A stretch of 25,223 bases of DNA from Hofstenia miamia (Eukaryota; Xenacoelomorpha; Acoela), in the NCBI GenBank assembly GCA_004352715.1, contig SCFE01000060.1, positions 49,665 to 74,887 on the forward strand. Direction: 5' to 3'. Of the stretch, positions 9,222 to 18,295 are shown piece after piece. Made by a program: the position numbers and the translations under genes. Every line of letters begins with the position of its first letter. Position 1 is the first letter of the stretch. The notes below the pieces were generated by a model that worked only from the letters and a program-made list of their open reading frames with translations, made no database searches and was not told where the DNA came from.

Positions 9222-9856
9222 TGTGATCTGACCAATAAATAACAATACATACTGACTGATGTTACATGACACCTCATCCCAGACTCCATGATTTTTTGTT
9301 GTGTACCCAATTGATGAGTATCTGGCCCAAATGTATCAATTTGATCATTCTTCATTCAAATAGGCAACACTAGGTGTAGTCATGGCTAACTCACATCAGT
9401 TGGGATCATATTACAACAAGGCATCCCATACACCAATGGGGGCTGGCAATGACTGTGAACAACAAATAAAAAAAGGAAAAACCATCTTTTAGCAATGCAG
9501 CATTGATTTTCCTTCCAGACAAATTGGACAGCAGATCATAAGGAAATTCTTCATGACTTGACACCCATTCATGATCATGTCATGGTCACAATGTAGTATC
9601 ACTGGGTTGAATCTAGACAGAACTTTGCCAGAGGACTTAGTGTCAAAGCAGAAGGTTGCTGAGGTGAACATATACTAGAGCAACAGTGATTCTAGCAAAC
9701 AAGAGAACATGGTTAAACTATTTCTTTCTTTATAAATGCTAGGATGTCTTATATACAATGCGTATTTACAATATTTACAAACATGAAAAGAACTAGTCAA
9801 CATGAAAAGCACATGATCTGGCTGATAAATAACAACAACTACTGAATGATGTTACA
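9222..9856 (-). mobile_element. Miniature LTR retroelement (TRIM-like), degraded
   Basis: A complete LTR-like copy (9592-9856) and a fragment of the same LTR end (about 9222-9266, ending TGACTGATGTTACA) lie in the same orientation with 325 bp between them. Read on the minus strand: the LTR ends ...GTGATACTACA at 9592, then a primer-binding-like segment (9574-9591), a non-coding interior, a purine-rich GGGATGAGG (about 9273-9281, minus strand), then the second LTR starting TGTAACATCA. The second LTR is cut off after about 45 bp by an AT tract and SINE-like sequence. The interior lacks gag/pol. Confidence 0.4.
9592..9856 (-). repeat. LTR-like repeat, family A copy 2
   Basis: It starts TGTAGTATCACTGGG and ends TGAATGATGTTACA. 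It aligns with 3718-3907 except for an extra segment of about 75 bp near the left end. The flank ATCATGTCATGGTCACA on its left resembles the primer-binding junctions beside the Gypsy LTRs at 13560-13577 and 22901-22918. Confidence 0.5.
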
Positions 9857-10376
9857 ATAGAAGTTTGCTAAAGGATATCTCAAAATAAAAACAAAATAAG
9901 TAATCCATATACTATTCATCTTTAAAGTATTTTAGTAAATGTAGTATTATATTTGGAAGCTAATGAACTAGGTGTGCAGTTTATCCAAGCACTATTCATG
10001 GAGATATTAACAATTATTCATCAAAATGTAGAGTCAATAGCAGTAGTGGGTTGTTAAATGAAATTTCAAAATAATAACAAAGTAGTCCATATCCTAGACA
10101 TCTTTAAAGGACTTTAGTAGACGTAGTTTTTAATTAGGCAGCTAATGAACTAGGTATGAAGTTGATCCAAACATTTTGCTGAGATAATAACAATTATTGA
10201 CCAAAATTTAAAGTCAAGAAAAGTAGTGTTTTGCTAAATAAAATTTCAAAATAAAAAAAAGTAGTCCATATTCTATACATCTTTAAAGGACCTTATTAGA
10301 TGTAGTTTTTAAATTGGGAGCTAATGAACTAGGTATGAAGTTGATCCAAGCATTTTTCTGAGATATTACAAATGAA
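9857..10376. repeat. 180-bp satellite, three tandem monomers
   Basis: Shared blocks recur with a period of 179-182 bp: TAATGAACTAGGT at 9961, 10143 and 10322; the CATCTTTAAAG block and TTCAAAATAA block repeat likewise. Monomers run about 9857-10036, 10037-10216 and 10217-10376. The second and third are more alike than either is to the first. The array starts exactly where the LTR-like repeat ends (9856). No ORF. Confidence 0.85.
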
Positions 10377-10539
10377 AAATATCTGTGAATACCAGCAAAA
10401 AAAGAATTTTTTGTTTTAAATTTTTAGACAAAGTAATCCATTAGGATATATTGTTGAGATTGTAGTGAGATACACAAATAAAAAAATTTTGAAATTGTGC
10501 ATTCTCCTCAATTTGAAACTCCAAAAAGGTGATTTGTCA

Positions 10540-10606
10540 TTTGTAACATACATTTTTTTCAGAATTCATTATTTGTAATGAATTTTCACCCTTAGTATGT
10601 TACAAA
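10540..10606. repeat. Nested inverted repeat (small foldback)
   Basis: TTTGTAACATAC (10540-10551) and GTATGTTACAAA (10595-10606) are perfect 12-bp arms. Inside them AATTCATT (10563-10570) and AATGAATT (10577-10584) form an 8-bp arm pair with a 6-base loop. The outer arms contain TGTAACAT, the same string as the ends of the LTR-like elements here. Confidence 0.7.
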
Positions 10607-10609
10607 CTG

Positions 10610-10612
<3 letters not shown>

Positions 10613-10640
<28 letters not shown>
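10613..10640. repeat. (AT)n microsatellite
   Basis: A pure AT dinucleotide tract of 28 bp, directly left of the inverted motif CACTCTCTGTAC at 10641. Confidence 0.9.
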
Positions 10641-10643
<3 letters not shown>

Positions 10644-12212
10644 TCTCTGTACTATGAAAATGGCAATTTTGCTGTACAGAAAGTGAGGTGAGTAAAAAAT
10701 CCCATACTACATTGAGCAATGTGTAAATCCACAAACTGTAAAATTTATAAAATTTTTAATGCTAAAACTATGAATGCTACTCAAAAGCATATAGAAACAT
10801 CAAATTTAAAATTTTTTTCAACAATATTGATTTTAAAAAAATATATGGGTCAATATTTATATCTTGCACTCTGTACACCTTGCTCCCTGTACACTTTAGT
10901 AACAGTCATAGAGCATTTATTCTAATAATAAACTCCAAAATCAAATGTTTAAGCCAATAACCACTATAATAATTAATATATATGTCAAAATACCCAAAGA
11001 ATTCAGCTGTCTAATCTGGATTTTGCTTTCAGTTTCTATTTGTAACAGGATTTTGAAGTTTTATATTTTACTAAAGGTCTAAATCAAATACATATGTGAA
11101 TGAATATCATAGTAAACAAGGTATGTGTGAAAATAAAAACAAAGAATTCCAAGCTGTCTATTCTGGACAATGTAAACCACCAATGTTTAGATTGTTTTAT
11201 ATTGTACTAAGAATATGCCCTTGTATAATTCATTATTTAACGCCTTTATCTTCAAGTAAGTATGCTGATTGTTCAATTGAATGCTGATTGAAATTGGTCA
11301 CTGTAAAGACAACATGATTTTTATTATAGAAACTAAATGAAAAAATTAATAAATAGCAATTATTATTTCTGCAACTTTTAAAAAGATTTGAAATCTGGAT
11401 TAGGCAAAGTGCTTGTAAATACAATAAATCCATTTAATAGAAGACTATAAATATAACATACAAATGATCAAGAGAATTAAATAAAGATTGATTGTATTTC
11501 AATATTTTGAACATATTTTATGTTGCATAAAAATAATTTATTTCCAGAATAGACAAATTAGATAATGGCAGATTCTGTACTAGTACAAAAAGCTCATTAT
11601 TCTGGTTAAGCAATTCTCATTTATGATATTAATTAATATATTAAAAAATTATTAGAAGTTAGTAATGATTGCTTCTACTATGAAAATTTTGGAAGACCAT
11701 ATTAGACAGATTGTTTGTAAATATGATCTATCTCACTTAATTAAGCAAACAACTTTGCTAAATGCCAACAGAAATTGTCAATGCTATCATATAACTTAAA
11801 ATTTGCTAAGGTTTTACCACAAATTTAGATTTCAATTAATCAGGATTAGAGAGCATGGATGGCAATGAATAAAAATTTTGAGCAAATAAATGATTTCAGA
11901 TTAAATAATTTCATTATTGCTTCAAAATATAAATTTAATTATTTAAATATTAGCAAACTACAGAGATATCCAGATTAAACAAAGTGCGGATTATATAAGT
12001 TTTAGGATAATAGCATGAAAATAACATTTCTGTACATAATAATTATAAAAAACACAAGAAAGAAATAAATGAAAAAAAAGTTCTTCATTTTTTTGAAACA
12101 AATTTTGTACAAAGAGCAAGATATAAATATAAGGTGTACACAGAGCAAATTTTTAGTAACTTTTTTACACAGAGCAAGATAAAAATAGTGAAAGTGTACA
12201 GAGAGCATGATA
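10641..12212. mobile_element. Putative MITE-like element with CTCTCTGTAC ends
   Basis: The left end CACTCTCTGTAC (10641-10652) and right end GTACAGAGAG (within 12195-12212) are inverted copies sharing a 10-bp core, and both abut TA microsatellites. The left end also folds with GTACAGAAAGTG (10674-10685, one mismatch). Related motifs occur inverted near each end: two at 10859-10893 and four at 12106-12212. Internal motifs repeat as well, such as CTGTCTAATCTGGATT (about 11008) with a diverged copy near 11154, and ATCTGGATTAGGCAAAGTGC (11393) with a diverged inverted-context copy near 11968. No transposase ORF; the few short ORFs look like chance. Confidence 0.35.
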
Positions 12213-12215
12213 ATA

Positions 12216-12220
<5 letters not shown>
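12106..12220. repeat. 30-bp minisatellite, about four units
   Basis: The motif TGTACANAGAGCAAGATA starts at 12106, 12135, about 12166 and 12195, giving a 29-31 bp period with AT-rich fillers. Short minus-strand ORFs rich in Leu-Tyr-Thr here are by-products of the repeat. Confidence 0.75.

Positions 12221-12251
<31 letters not shown>
12220..12251. repeat. (TA)n microsatellite
   Basis: A TA tract of about 32 bp marks the right edge of the putative MITE-like element. Confidence 0.9.
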
Positions 12252-12254
<3 letters not shown>

Positions 12255-12622
12255 TAAAGTCGCTCATGCATTGCTTTTTAAATATTGATAAATTATTATA
12301 CAATGTATATCTAAAACATACACACTTAAGGATGTACATATAGGGTGTGCATTAGTGATGTGCGAGTAGAGTATTTTTTCGTACAAACCTATCCCCGAAA
12401 ATTTCTGCTCATACCCAAACCTACGCGGAAAAATCTTTTCTTTGCTTCAAATAACAGTCTTGCCGTGGTGGTTGTGGATCCCAACCCCATATTATACCAC
12501 ATGGGGTGGGGTTGGGAATGAAATTTAACTTTTGGAGATTTTGTAACCAGCATCAATAATGATTTTAAAAACATAGGTTTAAAAATGATCAAGACTGGTT
12601 TCAATAGCGAATGTTGCTTTCC
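12252..12622. other. Spacer with possible hAT-type terminus
   Basis: TTAGTGATGTGCGAGTA (about 12353-12369), followed by GTAC/TACCCAAACCTACGCGG-type sequence, resembles the ends of some hAT-related MITEs (GTGATGTGCGGGTA). No matching right end was found. A G/C-rich inverted repeat lies at 12480-12516 (CCCAACCCC / GGGGTTGGG). The minus ORF 12389-12604 is not supported as coding. Confidence 0.25.
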
Positions 12623-12843
12623 TTAATCCGAATAACTCTTGACAATGAAGTTAATTGAGTTCCTCATGGGCAGTTTTAGCATAGTTCTGATAAACATTAA
12701 ATGAAAAACCAGCGTTGATTTGACTTTTGAAATAAAGTTGATGGCCCAATTGATTGTTTCAGTCAGTTTCTTTTTGTGTTGGGTAGATAGACTGATGAAT
12801 AGAAATAAACAATAGTTTAAATGTGACAGTACAAATGCATGCA
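12623..12843 (-). pseudogene. LINE reverse transcriptase 3' fragment
   Basis: The minus-strand translation begins His-Ala-Phe-Val-Leu-Ser-His-Leu-Asn-Tyr-Cys, matching the conserved post-polymerase segment of non-LTR retrotransposons (pattern hxFVxSHLDYCxxL). It ends with LPMRNSINFIVK, matching the LPxxxRIxFK motif. Only about 70 residues remain before a stop at 12623. This is the thumb/C-terminal part of a jockey/CR1-like RT. It is cut abruptly by the single N at 12846, where unrelated Gypsy gag begins in the same frame by coincidence. Confidence 0.6.
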
Positions 12844-12846
12844 AAN

Positions 12847-13180
12847 GGTGAATGTCAAACTGCAGCATGGACTGGTTAGTGGCACTGACATGGCTGTGAG
12901 GATGACTAGGAATCAGAGGAGCATTCTGAGTGTTCAAAATATGGCGCAAGTTTCTATGAAATCCCAAGCTCATGGTGCTGGCATCGCTGTAAGGGATGGT
13001 TGCAGTGTTCTGATCCATCCTTTGCATAATTGGGGTAGGAGAATTGGGCTGAGAAAAATCAAGTAAAGGTCCAACAGTACAAGGGGTAACGTTTGGGCTA
13101 CCAACACTTGTACAGGGGACACTCCACATTGGAGAAGTCCCAAAAGTAGGAGAATAAGTAACAGTACAACTAGAATCCAT
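12847..13180 (-). pseudogene. Gypsy gag N-terminus, truncated duplicate
   Basis: It encodes the first 111 residues of the same gag as at 20667-21000 (start Met-Asp-Ser-Ser-Cys-Thr-Val), with no change in the shared coding part. The copy, including leader up to 13297, differs from 20667-21117 at two positions in 451 bp. It ends abruptly at the single N (12846). Upstream on the minus strand are its leader (13181-13577) and LTR. A 5' gag piece lying downstream of the element's own LTR suggests tandem elements sharing an LTR, or a misjoin. Confidence 0.75.
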
Positions 13181-13577
13181 AATAACTTAATAACAGAACA
13201 ATAATTTCCAGTAACTGACAGTAGGGAGCACTTCCACAAACACAAAAGAAAACACGAGCCTGTAGAAGTAACAATGAGTAACAGACCAAATTGGGGAACA
13301 CAGTGGTATTTGGTAATAAATCCAACACATAAAGCACTAAGAAAGTAAGACAAAACAAGGAGTTTAACAAATGATATCAGCCAAACAAGTCACACTAAGG
13401 GTGGAGAAGTTGAGTTATACATCTGGAGGTGAACTTACACTGAAGTCTTACAGTGATCAGGGGAAACAACTATCCCAGCTGATGCACACCAAAAACAAAA
13501 ACCAACTAACATCCAGACCATTGAAAGAAACAACAAGATTAAATAGTTATCATGTCAGTGTCCTGTCATGGTCAGCA
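13181..13577 (-). other. Gypsy 5' leader with primer-binding site
   Basis: Non-coding leader between LTR and gag ATG, about 400 bp, homologous to 22333-22918 and (up to 13297) to 21001-21117. The last 18 bases (13560-13577), read on the plus strand as GTCCTGTCATGGTCAGCA, touch the LTR end and look like the 3' end of a tRNA, close to the GTCCTGTCATGGTTGCCA of the other copy. The sequence resembles arginine tRNA 3' ends; the tRNA identity is tentative. Confidence 0.55.
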
Positions 13578-14436
13578 TGTAGAATTGTGCGCTGGTATGG
13601 GTAACTTAACTAGAAAACTAATTGACTCTGCAGAAGGTTTAAATAGCTTTTGTACATAAACAGCCATGATTCCAGAAAATAGAATAGCAAACAAATTATA
13701 ATCTTATAGATATAACATTGGTAATTCATCCAAGTCATCAGCTACGTCCAAGATGACCAATTCATATGGCTTCCAGCTGAAGTGAAATCTCCATAGTGAA
13801 GTAAAGTGCTTAACCTAGTGACTGGTGCTACCCTATTTGTCTCACTTTTAATTTCTATCTCACATCGAAAAATAAAGGATCACATTTTCATTGTTATCTC
13901 TCATCTCACTATTAAATAGTCTGTAATTGCCAGACATTTGTGCTAGCCAACAGCATGGTATCATCACAGTGTTAGGTTGTATGAGCGCATGTATGTGTTG
14001 AACTGCAAACAAGAGGTTTATTATTTCCATATACCTAACCATATACATAATCTAAATGGTCCACAATTTAGGCTGAATAGTCTGACAGACCTCCAGAGGC
14101 TATGTGTTGCCCTGTGCTTGTGAGAGCACTCCCAAATTGTCACCAAACTTAAGCAATAATTATCATTTCAGAGCAATATAAACAAGAAAAGTACGATGGT
14201 AAAACAGTAGTTGAAGCTAGATAAAATATATTCACCTTGGTCTACAGTGGTTCTCAGTTTTATACAAAAAAGCATTCATTACCTGGTTTTGTGTACAATA
14301 AATTGTTAACATGGTTTAAACATGCTAAAGTTTGTTTCCCTCTTAAATTAAGTTTGAGCATTTCAAAAATAAGCACCATCGAGGGGACAATGAATTAATT
14401 ATAGCAAACGAATACTGAAATTATTGGATGATGTCA
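13578..14436 (-). repeat. Gypsy LTR (3' LTR of the main element)
   Basis: On the plus strand it runs from TGTAGAATTG to GGATGATGTCA (TG...CA, about 859 bp). The inner edge is fixed by comparison: 13546-13720 aligns with 22891-23060, and TGTAGAATC starts at the same relative place in both. The outer edge is less sure: its minus-strand start TGACATCATCCAATA resembles the family A LTR start TGTAACATCATTCAGTA. A purine-rich CTTGGGAAGG lies just upstream (about 14455-14464) as possible polypurine tract. No target duplication can be assessed because the left side continues into gag. Confidence 0.45.
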
Positions 14437-14584
14437 TCTTAATGGCTAATTCACCTTCCCAAGTTTGGACCTCAGCATAAGGTGGTTCTCATGTCACTTG
14501 CATTAGCACTTCTTGTTGCGTGACTACTTCATCTCTAAGCTGGAGGAACCTGAGGTTTGGCATCTTGGAGCTGATGGGACAGTT

Positions 14585-15133
14585 TCACCTTAGGTTGTTC
14601 AAATGCTGTGTAAAGGTGTTGTAGGAAACTTTTATCTCTCTTAGCACTCTCTCAATAGAGGAGTGATAGTGTTGTGATGGGCTCATGATATCTAATTGGG
14701 GCCATTTGGACTCAGTGTTGTGATCAGCTTTGATGTCAGACCAGACATTCTTAATTTCTGTGAGGGTCTGTTCACTCTCCACAAAGGCAAAACTGACTCA
14801 CATATAAGTGATAGTGTGATAACATCTATAGAACAATTCATCTCTTGACCATTATAGGTAAGACAGAGTTGGGTTTTAGTTTCCTCAGATATATTATCAC
14901 ATATAGTGGTGGTAGCCTTCTGGTTGCTATGTAAAATGGGTGTAAAGTTTCCTCACTGACTCTCGCCATTTTTCTTCTTCTTTCTTCTGTCTTCTGGGAT
15001 CTGACAGTGGAGGTTCCAGCAGATGAGGTCGAGGGGCTATCGAGTCACTTAGTTGGGGCATATTTACAATTTGTAATTCACTAAAAGGGGTTCTAGATTT
15101 ATAAGTTTTTGTGGGATGGGTGGCCAGCTCCTC
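14585..15133 (-). pseudogene. Extra ORF region downstream of integrase, unknown product
   Basis: Between the pol end and the LTR three open frames tile on the minus strand: 15133-14930 (68 codons, ending in a Lys/Glu-rich helix-like stretch), 14952-14695 (86 codons, with several Cys and two N-glycosylation sequons at about 14887-14895 and 14830-14838) and 14782-14585 (66 codons, charged, coiled-coil-like). The overlaps suggest one decayed gene with two frame changes. Its position is where some Gypsy-lineage elements carry an env-like or accessory gene. I see no signal peptide or transmembrane segment, so no function is assigned. Confidence 0.4.
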
Positions 15134-15350
15134 TCATGCATGTGGGGATACGTGTCTCTCCACATAGGGGCAAGATGTTGAGGGCGTCATCATTGTTGCT
15201 GTCTACTCTCCAAGTCATGGAGCTATGTTTCACCCACACAGAATCAGATTCTTCTCAGCACCATTGTTTCGTACTCTTTTCCTCTCATGTGCCTAAACAA
15301 GCAGAGAGACATGTCTCCCTCACCTAGAAGAGGCTTCCTGATTTGCTCTG

Positions 15351-16860
15351 CTACTTTCCATCCTCCTTCTCACTTGACGGCAGGATGGTGGAGCTGGCAA
15401 CTCTCGTTTCCAACTGTTTGTGTACATTCCTAAATGGAGTTATAAGGTTTAGGTCCCAAATGTTGGGATCATAATTTCGATTGGCTCTCACCCTTCTCTG
15501 GGGGAGCTTACGTGACTCTATATTTTGGGATTCACTATTATTATAAGTATATTCAGTGTCAGAAAAATCATCCTCAGAAAAACTAGGTAAATTCTCATAT
15601 TTTTTGTAAGTATCAACACTGTTATCAACTAGTGTAAATTCATTATTGTCATCTACTATGATGTTCTCAATATCCTTAGTCACTCTTTTGAGCTGTTGGA
15701 AATGTACTGTTTTACCATTGTTCAAAGTATACATGTTATGGTCAAGCACTTTCTCTATTGTGAATGGACCTTGCCAATCATTAGCGAGTTTACATACCTG
15801 ATTACTATCTGCAGTTATACAGGGAAGATAAGCAAAAACTCAGTTGCCTCATTTGTGTGGTTCCCCATATAGTTTCTTATTAAATGTTTTCTTCTGCCAT
15901 ATGCTAGATTGATTGGTGTTGTGGCAGCTGGTAAGGTGGATTTGTTGCATATCTTGTATTAGTCGATTAACATAAAGTTCTGTGCTCTGTTCTGTATAGT
16001 TGGGGAACATCATTGTTAGTGAGGTAGTAGCTTCATGACCAAACATTGCTTTAAAAGGACTTATGCCCATGGTTGTATGGACAGACGCATTATAGAAATA
16101 TTCTACACATTCAAAGACTTGCCTCCACTCCTTTCCTGTGGCCTGTGATAAAGCGACCCTGACCAATTTGATTAGAGTTTGATTTAATCATTCCACTAGG
16201 CCATTTGCTTGATGGTGATAGGTGGTAGTTAATTTATGGACTATTTCTAGTTCCTTCAGTAGGGTGTGGAGGAGGTTGCTCTCAAACTGGGGACCATGAT
16301 CAGAGACTAATTTTTTCATGGGCCCAAATTTCAACACCCACTCCTTGACGATCTTTTCCACCACCTTTTCTGCTGTTGTGCTGCTTAGCAGCATCATGTG
16401 AGCGTATTTTGTGTAGTGGTCAACCATGACAAGTATATACTGAAATCTGTCATCATCTTGTGATAACTGCTCAAGGTTGATGTGCACAAGTTCTTTATGG
16501 CTCTCAGCTGATCAGGACTCAAGTTTGGCCCTCTGCTGAGGGAAATGGCTAGTGTTATGTATAAGACATTTCTCACACTTGTCAATAACATCTGTGACTG
16601 CAGCTCTTATGCGACAGTGACGTAGTGAGAGTTAAATGTTTTTTAGGCTTGTAGGATGCCTAGATGGCCCCTTTCATAAACCCTGCAAACAAGATCCCTC
16701 TTGAAGTATTCTGGGATGGCAAGTTGGTTAATGTGTTGACTCTTTGCATATAACAAGCCATTATTGTTCATCTGCCAATGGTAGTGATTAAAATATCAGT
16801 TTACCTCTGGAGAAGTGGGAAAGTATGGATCTTTGATTCTCTTCATGATTTCATTTAATA
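15351..16860 (-). pseudogene. Gypsy integrase (H2C2, DDE core, GPY/F, acidic tail)
   Basis: A decayed zinc-binding region (16560-16740) keeps one His and the Cys pair near 16573-16600. The core runs 16487-15849: the first catalytic position is Asn instead of Asp (codon 16476-16478), the second Asp is intact in Ser-Asp-His-Gly (16299-16301), and Glu is intact (16191-16193), giving the classical D-35 residues-E spacing. The Glu is followed at once by TGA (16188-16190) where Arg is normal. A GPF motif (15762-15770) marks the GPY/F module. The tail to 15351 is Asp/Glu/Asn-rich, then basic (RRVRANRNYDP), and ends in TAG just inside 15351. In life it would insert cDNA into chromosomes. Confidence 0.85.
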
Positions 16861-17019
16861 TCAATTCATGCTGTTGATGATATATTATCTCCTCTTCCAA
16901 GATCTCCTCTCACTAGGATGGCAAGGATGGGCTTCCCATTATGGTCTGCGTTGATTTCCAAGATGAAAACGTAGTCAGTATGCAGAATGAAAAAAAAGGG
17001 GATCTTCTCCCCAGCAGGC

Positions 17020-17440
17020 TTCTTGAGATCTCTCTCATAGCTAGGCAGTGCTGTCCAATAATCAGCATTCAAGTGAAGTCAACCCAGGTGGTGCCGTATT
17101 GAAAATGAAAAATCATTTAGGTACTCAATCCACCAAGCTATAATGTTGGATTTGTTGCCACTGAATTTCTTTAGCCATGCAAGGGTGCTGTTGTCAGTGC
17201 GCACAATGAATTTTTGTCCTAAGATGAAATATTGGAACTTTTTTAAGGACTCAACTAATGCCAGAATTTCACACTTTTTCACCCCATAGTTTTTCTCTGA
17301 TGTTCAAAGCTTCCAGCTGAAGTATTGGACAGGGCTTTCCACTCTGTCAATTTCTTGGCTCAGTACACAGCTGATAGCCACTGTGGCGTCACAGTCCACA
17401 ATGCAGTCTATTGTATAATCAGGAGTATTTAACGAAGGTA
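17020..17440 (-). pseudogene. Gypsy RNase H domain
   Basis: The first acidic motif reads Val-Asp-Cys-Asp-Ala-Thr (about 17377-17394), equal to the family's CDAS. Further along come Lys-Cys-Glu-Ile-Leu-Ala-Leu-Val-Glu (ExxAxVxxxxxF helix), IVRTDNSTLAWL (family: IxTDHxxLxWL) and the end motif NADYWTALP (family: NADALSRxP). A stop interrupts just before the last motif (near 17077). The domain degrades the RNA strand after reverse transcription. It is moderately preserved but broken by frame changes on the RT side. Confidence 0.8.
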
Positions 17441-17549
17441 TCTTCTTAAGCTCTCATTTAATGCCTTCTAATGCTTCTTGTTCCTTCCAGGTCCACTTAA
17501 ACTTGACGGACTTCTTGGGAAGGTTGGAAATAGTTTTTGATCTCTCTCT

Positions 17550-18295
17550 GCCAAGTCTGGGATGAACATGCCGTAATAATTCAGGAACCCCATGAGTCAT
17601 TGAAAATCATGATGGCTTTGGGGCATCTCAATCTTTTCTAGAAACTCCTTTGCATTGTTTTTTATGGATATCTTTCCCGGCTCAATGACCCTACCTGGGA
17701 AGATGACTTTTTTCTGTACCAACAAACATTTGTTCCCATTAACCTTTAGGCTGACTCTTTGTAACAGATCTAGTGTGCGGCCAAGTTTATCCAGATGTTC
17801 TTTGAAGGTGTTGCTGGCAACCAGTATATCATCAATGTAAGTGGATATTCCTGGTTCAAGGATGTTGGAGTTATCTTTGAGCACTTTAATTACGTATTAC
17901 TGGAACATAGCAGGCGCATTGCATAGATGAAAGCAATGTACTTCCATTCATAAAGGCCATACAGAGTTATGAAGGCTGTCTTCAGGATGTCAGAGGGTCG
18001 CATCAGCACCTGCCAATATGCTTTGCATAAATTGAGACAGGAAAAGAATTTGTATTTGCTGCCATTGTAAAGAAGATCTTTGATTCTGGGTAAAGGATAA
18101 GCATCCTTGATCATTATGTCATTTAGTTTTCAAAAATTGATACATAACCAATATTTTTCACCTTGTTGAATGAACACTGTTGGAGCTGCGTAAGGGCTGT
18201 TGCTTCCTTGAATTATCCCACTCTCAATTAAGTCACTGAGGATTTTTTCATACTCTGACTTGAGGTTCTTGGGAACTCTGCGCACTGGCAGTCAG
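17550..18295 (-). pseudogene. Gypsy reverse transcriptase
   Basis: Recognisable blocks in order: SNSPYAAPTVFI and KDAYPLPRIKDLL (N-terminal fingers), FFSCLNLCKAYWQV (block with the first catalytic Asp, here Asn at codon 18031-18033), Tyr-Glu-Trp-Lys-Tyr, then a one-base frame change that scrambles the conserved GLCNAPAxF block around 17905-17935. YIDD is intact at 17828-17839, followed by FKEHLDKLGRTLDLL and GFLNYYGMFIPDL. Stops occur at about 18128 and 17897. The Asp-to-Asn change, CTCGAT to CTCAAT, fits methyl-CpG decay. The enzyme cannot be active. Confidence 0.88.

Noticed and set aside
10859-12212. CRISPR-like array at the 30-bp repeats
   Set aside because: The repeats are direct, degenerate, without distinct spacers, and the genome is eukaryotic.
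12002-12343. Overlapping ORFs with Tyr-Ile repeats and Leu-Tyr-Thr motifs
   Set aside because: They are produced by the TA microsatellite and 30-bp minisatellite.
12623-13180. 185-codon minus-strand ORF joining gag N-terminus to LINE RT sequence
   Set aside because: The frame crosses the single N at 12846, where two unrelated elements meet. The fusion is an assembly or chance product, not a gene.
12970-13370. Hydrophobic minus-strand ORFs that look like a membrane protein (also 22426-22732)
   Set aside because: They are alternative frames of the retrotransposon leader and gag start; Leu/Val richness comes from CAR- and AAC-rich sequence on the other strand.
15109-15327. Plus-strand ORFs opposite the Gypsy pol region (also 18325-18513, 18449-18787, 18756-18989)
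   Set aside because: They are antisense shadows of pol and linker coding sequence.
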